The notes under the pieces were generated by a model. That model had not been told where the DNA came from. It did not search any database and was given only the letters and a program-made list of their open reading frames with translations. DNA of 54,242 bases, taken from Arthrobacter sp. AFG7.2. Lineage in GTDB: Bacteria; Actinomycetota; Actinomycetes; Actinomycetales; Micrococcaceae. Shown in pieces: positions 48,633 to 54,242 of this stretch; position 1 is the stretch's first letter, and each line of letters starts with the position of its first letter. The stretch lies in the NCBI RefSeq assembly GCF_002892835.1, contig NZ_PJMB01000015.1, positions 1 through 54,242 of the forward strand, written 5' to 3'. Both the position numbers and the translations under genes were made by a program.

Positions 48633-50675
48633 ATGAGCTACGTTCTCGCCGTTGATGTGGGGACCAGCTTCACAGCTGCTGCCGTTGCCCGGTTTGACCA
48701 GGGAGCGTCTTCTTCCCCCGAGTGCCTGCCTTTGGGACTCCGCGGGACCTCGGTACCTTCTGTGCTTTTTTTCCCGGAGGAAGGACCCCTCCTTGTAGGC
48801 GAAGCCGCGGAACGCCGCGGGCTCGATTCTCCGGGGCGGGTTGTCCGGGAGTTCAAACGCCGGGTGGGGGACGCCGTGCCAATTTCCGCGGGCACGCTGT
48901 CCCTGCCCGCCGAGGAAGTCTTCGCCACCATGGCCCGCTGGGTGGCTGACAGGGCGGAAGAGCGCGAGGGGGCGCCGCCGTCGGAAATCATCCTCACCCA
49001 CCCTGCCGCCTGGGGCATCCACAGGACATCCCTCATCAAGGACGCCCTGGCTGCCAAGGGGCTGGAAAACGTCACCCTGCTGACCGAGCCGGAAGCCGCC
49101 GCCCTGCATTACGCATCGCAGGTGCGGGTAGAGGACGGCAGCATCATCGCGGTCTACGACCTCGGGGGCGGAACGTTCGATACCGCTGTCCTCCGCAAAG
49201 CGGCCAGCGACCGGTTCGAACTGCTGGGGCAACCCGAAGGCTTTGAATACATGGGCGGCGCCGATTTCGATGCCGCCCTTTTCCGCTACGTGGCCGAACA
49301 CACCGGCGGCGCCCTGGAAACGCTGGACCCCGCCGCCCCCGGCGTGCTCGCATCACTGGCACGGCTGCGGCGCGAGTGTGTCGAAGCGAAGGAAGCGCTG
49401 TCCTCGGACAGCGAGGCCAACATCTCGGTGCTCCTTCCCGGGATCCATCAGCAGGTACGCCTGGTCCGCCCCGAATTCGAAGCCCTCATCGAGGATTCCG
49501 TGCGGGACACCGTGGATGCCCTGGAACAGTCACTGGGGCAGCTGGGGCTGGAGCCGGCGGATCTTACAGCAGTGCTGCTCATCGGCGGCTCCTCCCGGAT
49601 CCCCCTCGTGGCACAGCTGATCTCGGAGCAGTTGGACCGGCCCATCGCTGTGGACGCGGACCCCAAGTCCTCCATCTGCCTGGGGGCTACGGTATCCGCA
49701 GTACTGGAGCAGGCTGCGGCCGCCGAAGCTGCTGCCGCAGCCGATTCTCTATCACAGGATGCGCTGCAGGGATCTGCTCCCGTTCCTGCCCCGATGGACG
49801 GGCACGTACCGCTGACGCTGGCCAGCTGGTCCCGCAACGCCACCTCAACCCGGCGCTCCGGTGCGGCAGCAGCTACCGCGCCAGGCCACGGGGAGAAGGG
49901 CGGAGCACATGCGCCGAAACCGCGGGTAAGGCTCACCGCCGTTGCCGCCACCGCAGTCCTGTTCACCGTACTTTCAGCCAACGCTGCCCAGAGCCCGGAA
50001 GGTTTCAACAGCCTGACCTCAGTGTTCGTCCCACCGGCCGGGGCTTCCGATGACCTGGGCACACTGCCGCCGCCGGAAACAGGTGGTGCCGGTGGAACCG
50101 GTGCTGCGGCCGGTCCGGCGATCGACACCCAGGTACCGATTGCAGGGCTCGAATCCGGGGTGGAGCGGGTTGCTGCCTCCCAGGCGCCGGTCCTCACGGT
50201 GGAAGCCACGCCTACAGACCGGGTTGCCTCCATCCGTGCCATCGAGAAGGAGGCCGCCGGCGAAACGCCCACGGGCAGTGCAACGGCACCCCCGGCCAGC
50301 AGCAGCAGTACGGCGGCGGAAATTGTGCCGCCGACTGAAAGTGCGACGCCCACGGTCACCGCACCTGAGACGACCACATCTACGGGCAGCCCGACCACCA
50401 GTGATACCCAGCCCGGCACGGCAACCGCCAGCCCGTCTGCAACGCCGAGCACGTCTGCAACGCCGAGCCGGTCCAGCGCGACCGGGACGCCCGGCACTCC
50501 CGGCACGTCCGGCCCAACCAGCCCTTCACCTTCAGGCGCAACGACGACCTCGCAAGCACTGACGACTGAGCCGACGCCATCACCGACTGATCAGGTGACG
50601 GCGTCTCCGCTGTCCAGTTCGACGACACCAATGGCCGGTACGACCCCGGCCACGACAACAACGCCGGCGGCTTAA
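48633..50675 (+). CDS. Membrane-anchored Hsp70-family ATPase with Ser/Thr/Pro-rich tail
   Basis: A 680-residue protein. Residues 1-380 are an Hsp70/actin-fold ATPase domain: phosphate-1 AVDVGTSFTA, connect-1 'TEPEAAALHYA', phosphate-2 VYDLGGGTFDTAV (about residue 174), adenosine LLIGGSSRIPLV. Instead of a substrate-binding domain it has an Ala-rich linker, one transmembrane helix (residues 434-452, LTAVAATAVLFTVLS) and a tail of about 230 residues rich in Thr, Ser and Pro, predicted outside. The ATG at 48633 is chosen because it begins the Hsp70 fold. It heads a cluster with LuxR, IniB-like and dynamin-like genes. A role as an ATP-dependent envelope sensor or chaperone is inference. Confidence 0.88.
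   Translation: MSYVLAVDVGTSFTAAAVARFDQGASSSPECLPLGLRGTSVPSVLFFPEEGPLLVGEAAERRGLDSPGRVVREFKRRVGDAVPISAGTLSLPAEEVFATMARWVADRAEEREGAPPSEIILTHPAAWGIHRTSLIKDALAAKGLENVTLLTEPEAAALHYASQVRVEDGSIIAVYDLGGGTFDTAVLRKAASDRFELLGQPEGFEYMGGADFDAALFRYVAEHTGGALETLDPAAPGVLASLARLRRECVEAKEALSSDSEANISVLLPGIHQQVRLVRPEFEALIEDSVRDTVDALEQSLGQLGLEPADLTAVLLIGGSSRIPLVAQLISEQLDRPIAVDADPKSSICLGATVSAVLEQAAAAEAAAAADSLSQDALQGSAPVPAPMDGHVPLTLASWSRNATSTRRSGAAAATAPGHGEKGGAHAPKPRVRLTAVAATAVLFTVLSANAAQSPEGFNSLTSVFVPPAGASDDLGTLPPPETGGAGGTGAAAGPAIDTQVPIAGLESGVERVAASQAPVLTVEATPTDRVASIRAIEKEAAGETPTGSATAPPASSSSTAAEIVPPTESATPTVTAPETTTSTGSPTTSDTQPGTATASPSATPSTSATPSRSSATGTPGTPGTSGPTSPSPSGATTTSQALTTEPTPSPTDQVTASPLSSSTTPMAGTTPATTTTPAA
50435..50468 (+). 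repeat. 18-base tandem repeat in the Hsp70 tail
   Basis: GTCTGCAACGCCGAGC occurs at 50435-50450 and again at 50453-50468, period 18, encoding Ser-Ala-Thr-Pro-Ser units. In-frame duplication in a low-complexity extracytoplasmic tail. Confidence 0.85.
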
Positions 50676-50676
50676 G

Positions 50677-52746
50677 ATGGTCAGCTACCAGCCGCACGTC
50701 CAGGAGCCCGTAGTTCCCGGCTCCAACCATGAAGGGCCGCTGCCTGACGGCGCGGAGCTCAAGGCCAGCCAGCTTAAGGGTGAGAACGCAGCGGTCAGGG
50801 AACTGCTGCTGGCGTTGTCTGTGGGTTTTGCCCTGCCGGGACCATTGCCATCGGACCTGCAGCGCAAAATTGACGGCGGCGAGGTGGGAACCCTTGACGC
50901 CCTGGTTCAAGGAGCAGAGTCCTCGGGCCTCTTGGGTCCTGACGGAACTGTTGTGGGATCAACGCGGCAAGCATTGCTCGCCGTAGCACCCACCACCAAA
51001 GTACATGCACTCCAGCGGGAACTCGTGGCCGTCTACACCGCCAACGGCCAGCCGCTGGGGGATCTGGCCCGTGAGCTGGCCTGTGCGGGGCTTGCCGATC
51101 CGCGCGTGGCAGCCGAACTGGAGCGCGCAGCCGACAAGGCGCGTGAGCACGATCCCGGGCTCGCCTGCCAGCTCTATCAGGAGGCCCTCCTGGCAGGTGC
51201 TGACGAAAAGGCCACAGCAGCCCGGCGTGCACAGGCCACCGCTGCCAACGGCGACCTGGATACGGCCAGCCGCATTGTCGATACCCTGCTGGTGCAAAAG
51301 GATCCGCCGGACGTCCGCCGCGCCACTGATGTTGCCGCCGCCGTCTGGGCCCAGCGGGGCATGCTGGACCGCGCCGCGCACGTCTACAGATGGCTGGGGG
51401 CAGCCCGGATAGGCCCGTCAGCGCCCCTTGCTGCCGTTGCCCTGGTGGGCTGCGGGGACCGGCCGGGCGCGGAAGCTGTTTTTCACGCAGATGAGCCGCC
51501 GCAGTCTCCCACGCTGTTGGCAGCCGCCCTTACGCAAACCGGCAAAGGCCTTCTTCAGTCGCTCGGTGGAGATCCGCAGCAGGGCCTCCAGATGCTGATC
51601 CACGCTTCAGACATGCTTAACGCAGCCGGTGCCGCGCTTCCCCTGCCCGAGACGCCGGCCGCGCTGGCGGCGCTGGTGGCCCTGCACAGTGGTGAGCCGG
51701 AGCTGGCGGACACCATCTGCCGGTCTGCGGCCGCTGCCGGCCAAGGGGGCGATACAGCCCAGCCCAGGCTGTTCCTGCTCCAGGCATGGTCCGCCATGAT
51801 GCAGGACAGGCTTGATGACGCCCGGCTGGCCATCAACGAGGCGTCGAAAGCGAACCACTGGCCCCTGGTGCCGCGGGACGAGTTCCTCTGCTCAGCCCTG
51901 GAAGTCGGCCTTGCCCGGCGTAACGGTGATTTTCCTGATCTCATCAAGGCATGGGAGCGGGCGCGCGAGGCGACGCTCCACACCGCCGTAGACCTCTTCA
52001 GTCTCCTTCCCTGGGGCGAGCTCCTGATTGCAGCGGCCCGCCTCCGGGAGAGCCGCAGGGTGACCCCTTACCTCAAGGACGCATGGGACCTTCTGGAGCG
52101 GCTTGGCAATCCGCCCTTGTGGGCCGTCCCGGTCCATTGGTCGGCAGTCCAGGCGGCCCTGTTGAACGAAAGCCCCGCCGACCTGGCACCGCATGCCGCG
52201 GCGCTGGCCCGGGCGGCGGGACAAAGCCACCTCGCTGCCGTACTGGCTGCAGCCGGCAAAGCCTGGGTGACGGTGCTCGCGGAGAGGTTCCGTCCTGACG
52301 ACGTCGAGACGGCGGCCCGAGGACTGGGCGGGGTGGGAATGCCTTGGGAAGGCGCCAGGCTGGCGGGCCACGCAGCGGCCAGGGCGGGTGAACGCAAGGA
52401 TATGGTGCGTTTGCTGTCCTGCGCACGGGACCTTCACCCGCAGGGCACTTCCGTGGCCCCGGGGGCGGCGGCAGCGTCACCGGAGTCCCGCAACCCGCCG
52501 GCCACTGAGGCAGGCCATGGCTTGCAGCCTGACGGCGGAGGACTCAGCGAGCGGGAAAAGGAAGTGGCAAGGCTGGTGCTTGACGGCAAGACGTACCGGG
52601 AAATTGGCGAAGCCATCTATATCTCCCCCCGGACTGCCGAACACCATATTGCCCGGATGCGCCGCCGCCTGGGGGCCGAAAACCGGTCGGACCTGATGGC
52701 CAAGCTGCGCCGGGCGCTTGGCCCGGAAAGCCAGTCCCATGACTAG
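50677..52746 (+). CDS. Large LuxR-type transcriptional regulator
   Basis: A 689-residue protein with a C-terminal LuxR/GerE helix-turn-helix (about residues 622-680: GLSEREKEVARLVLDGKTYREIGEAIYISPRTAEHHIARMRRRLGAENRSDL). The preceding 600 residues are Ala/Leu-rich helical hairpins like the TPR-type region of MalT/STAND regulators. I find no Walker A (GxxxxGK), so unlike typical MalT-type regulators it seems to lack an ATPase domain. It begins 1 base after the Hsp70 stop. By position it is the probable regulator of the IniB/dynamin genes; the mycobacterial iniBAC locus also has a nearby LuxR-type regulator. Confidence 0.87.
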   Translation: MVSYQPHVQEPVVPGSNHEGPLPDGAELKASQLKGENAAVRELLLALSVGFALPGPLPSDLQRKIDGGEVGTLDALVQGAESSGLLGPDGTVVGSTRQALLAVAPTTKVHALQRELVAVYTANGQPLGDLARELACAGLADPRVAAELERAADKAREHDPGLACQLYQEALLAGADEKATAARRAQATAANGDLDTASRIVDTLLVQKDPPDVRRATDVAAAVWAQRGMLDRAAHVYRWLGAARIGPSAPLAAVALVGCGDRPGAEAVFHADEPPQSPTLLAAALTQTGKGLLQSLGGDPQQGLQMLIHASDMLNAAGAALPLPETPAALAALVALHSGEPELADTICRSAAAAGQGGDTAQPRLFLLQAWSAMMQDRLDDARLAINEASKANHWPLVPRDEFLCSALEVGLARRNGDFPDLIKAWERAREATLHTAVDLFSLLPWGELLIAAARLRESRRVTPYLKDAWDLLERLGNPPLWAVPVHWSAVQAALLNESPADLAPHAAALARAAGQSHLAAVLAAAGKAWVTVLAERFRPDDVETAARGLGGVGMPWEGARLAGHAAARAGERKDMVRLLSCARDLHPQGTSVAPGAAAASPESRNPPATEAGHGLQPDGGGLSEREKEVARLVLDGKTYREIGEAIYISPRTAEHHIARMRRRLGAENRSDLMAKLRRALGPESQSHD

Positions 52747-52805
52747 GCCTCCCTAACGCCCCTAACGGCGTCCGCGGCGGTTCCCCACCGGGTGGACTGC
52801 CGGTA

Positions 52806-52833
52806 CGGGGAACCGGCCCGATGCCGTTCCCCG
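52806..52833. promoter_or_regulatory. Inverted repeat upstream of the IniB-like gene
   Basis: CGGGGAAC (52806-52813) and GTTCCCCG (52826-52833) form a perfect 8-base inverted repeat with a 12-base spacer, 73 bases before the IniB-like start and 60 after the LuxR stop. It could be an operator for the upstream regulator or a terminator stem; there is no U tract. Confidence 0.45.
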
Positions 52834-52905
52834 CCGAGGAACACTACGTTTGATGCAGGTGCACTACCAGGGCCGGCGAGCCGGAAGAAATGTGAGGGCG
52901 AACAC

Positions 52906-53643
52906 ATGACCGTCGCAAAGGATGTCGTCCAGTTCCTGATGGACATTTTCGGAGACCGCCAGGCAGCACAAAACTTCCTGACTGATCCCGAGGGAGTGTT
53001 GGAAAGCCAGGGCCTGGCCGGAGTACGCTCCGCGGATGTCGACGCCGCCATGCCCGTTGTCCTGGATTATGCGCCGCTGCGTGTTAACGCCACCAACGTT
53101 GACGGGGACTTCAACGCTGCGGGCACCAACGCCGGCACCGGGCACGCTGGCGGTGGCTGGACCCAAGGCGGCGCCGGCCACGACGACCACGAGCACGCGG
53201 TGGAACAGCTGACGCATGTTGTGGCCAACTACTCCTACCCCTCCACAACGGAGGACCGGGAATCCGCCACGGACCACTCGCTGACGCACAACGTCTGGGC
53301 AGACGGCGACGTTGCGCAATGGTTCGATAATGACTCAGTGGGGTCTCCGGGCGACCCCGCCGGGGGAACCGGAAGTGCACTCAGTTTTGCTGACGGCAGG
53401 TTCGACCACTTCTTCGACCTTGACCCCAGCACCGGCTCTGACGGTGGCACCCTTGAGCACGCCGCCAGCGGGCACAGCTCCCGCCAGGAGTTCCCCCGGG
53501 AGGACACAGCACCGTACCTCGACGTCGATGTCCCCGGCAGCGAGCTTGATTTCATGCAGGATGACCCGGCCACCATTGACATCAACAACGACGTCGATGA
53601 CGCTGGCGCTGAGGAGGCGGACTACCTGGACTTCGGCTCCTAG
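52906..53643 (+). CDS. IniB N-terminal-domain acidic protein
   Basis: A 245-residue protein. Residues 1-55 (VAKDVVQFLMDIFGDRQAAQNFLTDPEGVLESQGLAGVRSADVDAAMPVVLDYAPL) match the short helical domain found at the N-terminus of mycobacterial IniB and related proteins. The rest is low complexity: Gly/His/Asp-rich (GTNAGTGHAGGGWTQGGAGHDDHEHA), then strongly acidic to the end (DINNDVDDAGAEEADYLDFGS). No signal peptide or membrane segment is seen. The ATG at 52906 follows GAGGG; the longer in-frame start is not supported. It is followed after 48 bases by the dynamin-like GTPase, as iniB is followed by iniA. Function is unknown. Confidence 0.82.
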   Translation: MTVAKDVVQFLMDIFGDRQAAQNFLTDPEGVLESQGLAGVRSADVDAAMPVVLDYAPLRVNATNVDGDFNAAGTNAGTGHAGGGWTQGGAGHDDHEHAVEQLTHVVANYSYPSTTEDRESATDHSLTHNVWADGDVAQWFDNDSVGSPGDPAGGTGSALSFADGRFDHFFDLDPSTGSDGGTLEHAASGHSSRQEFPREDTAPYLDVDVPGSELDFMQDDPATIDINNDVDDAGAEEADYLDFGS

Positions 53644-53691
53644 CAGCCCAGAGTTCCGGTACCACTTTGATTTCAATGCGGAGGACAGTCT

Positions 53692-54242
53692 GTGGCAGAA
53701 GACGCACCGGCAAACCCATCACCACCAGTAACGGCCGGACACCTGATCCAACTCGTGGAGCACGGCCTCCAACTGGTTGACAGGAAAGACCGCGAGGACC
53801 TGCGGAAACGGCTGAGCATGACCCTGGAGAGGCTCAAGGACCCGAGCATCCGGGTCATGGTGGTGGGTGAGTTCAAGCAAGGCAAAAGCAAGTTCATCAA
53901 TGCCCTGGTGGGTGCACCGGCCTGTCCCGTCGACGACGACATCGCCACGTCCGTTCCAACCGTTGTGCGGTACGGGGATCCTGCCTCGGCAGCGATCCTG
54001 GTCCCCACAGCCCCTGAGGAGGGCGTCAGCGATGCCGCCGCAGACCGGCAGACGATCCCCCTCATGGATCTCCCGGCCTACGTTTCCGAACACGGAAACC
54101 CGGGAAACAGCAAGAAACTCCTGGCTGCCGAGGTATACCTGCCCCGCAAGATCCTGGCCGGCGGCCTCATCGTCGTCGATTCCCCCGGTGTGGGGGGCCT
54201 GGCCTCCGCGCACACTTTGGCCACGCTGACGGCACTGCCAAC
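53692..54242 (+). CDS. Dynamin-like GTPase (IniA/IniC type), N-terminal part cut by window edge
   Basis: Open from a GTG at 53692, with GGAGGA 7 bases upstream, to the window edge (183 codons). Residues 1-55 are a charged helix (neck/bundle start). The P-loop is GEFKQGKS at residues 59-66, a switch-I threonine lies in DDDIATSVPT (86 or 90), and the G3 motif is DSPGVGG at 163-169. This pattern is that of bacterial dynamin-like proteins, in particular IniA and IniC of mycobacteria, which remodel membranes with GTP. The C-terminal membrane paddle lies outside the window. A second dynamin-like gene may follow, as in iniBAC. Confidence 0.87.
   Translation, partial: MAEDAPANPSPPVTAGHLIQLVEHGLQLVDRKDREDLRKRLSMTLERLKDPSIRVMVVGEFKQGKSKFINALVGAPACPVDDDIATSVPTVVRYGDPASAAILVPTAPEEGVSDAAADRQTIPLMDLPAYVSEHGNPGNSKKLLAAEVYLPRKILAGGLIVVDSPGVGGLASAHTLATLTALP

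Noticed and set aside
52806..52860. ECF sigma-factor promoter with GGAAC boxes upstream of the IniB-like gene
   Set aside because: Two GGAAC sequences are present, but neither has a GTT/CGTT element at the 16-18 base spacing required.

Overview
The window reads as a chromosomal segment of a high-GC Gram-positive soil actinobacterium, most likely a member of the Micrococcaceae close to Arthrobacter or Pseudarthrobacter. The assignment rests on codon use, GTG/TTG starts, a 13E12/DUF222 endonuclease, a bS22-type mini ribosomal protein, Rex, an IniB/dynamin-type cluster, and a System II cytochrome c locus in the order known from Actinobacteria. No rRNA, tRNA, CRISPR array, insertion sequence or prophage was seen.

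Positions 1-20263 form a plant cell-wall (rhamnogalacturonan/galactan) utilisation region. It holds a GH42 beta-galactosidase, two complete CUT1-type sugar ABC importers without ATPases (SBP plus two permeases each), an orphan third SBP, two DUF624/YesL-type membrane proteins, an MFS exporter, a GH78 alpha-L-rhamnosidase coupled to a Gfo/Idh/MocA oxidoreductase, a CE12 rhamnogalacturonan acetylesterase and a DUF1961/YesU-type protein. Positions 20264-25890 are a mixed housekeeping block: methyltransferase, S66 peptidase, C39-like lipoprotein, spore-photolyase-like radical SAM protein, APH-type phosphotransferase and two small proteins.

Positions 25905-37215 carry L-rhamnose catabolism: a divergent LacI-type regulator (RhaR-like), then rhaM, rhaI, rhaEW and rhaB, followed by a GH95 glycosidase, a CE7 acetylesterase and a GPH-type symporter. 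Near-identical boxes (about TTGAATCGTTTCA) lie upstream of rhaM, of the first ABC importer, of the GH78/YesL divergent pair and of the LplA-type SBP. One regulator probably ties rhamnose breakdown to polysaccharide uptake. No rhamnogalacturonan lyase, GH105 or ABC ATPase is present, so extracellular depolymerisation and import energy must come from elsewhere.

Positions 37221-43318 contain an aromatic-rich leader peptide and hairpins in front of a DAHP synthase, a small HTH protein, the 32-residue bS22, a HAD phosphatase, a glutaredoxin-like protein, Rex, two small membrane proteins (one with a YGQ-repeat tail) and a YceI protein. Positions 43522-48482 are one operon for cytochrome c maturation (phosphatase, ResA, CcdA, ResB, CcsB).

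Positions 48633-54242 (open at the right edge) hold the most interesting unit: a membrane-anchored Hsp70 ATPase with a Ser/Thr/Pro-rich tail, a large LuxR-type regulator, an IniB-like acidic protein and the start of a dynamin-like GTPase of the IniA/IniC type. It resembles the mycobacterial iniBAC envelope-stress locus with an added Hsp70 sensor-like component.
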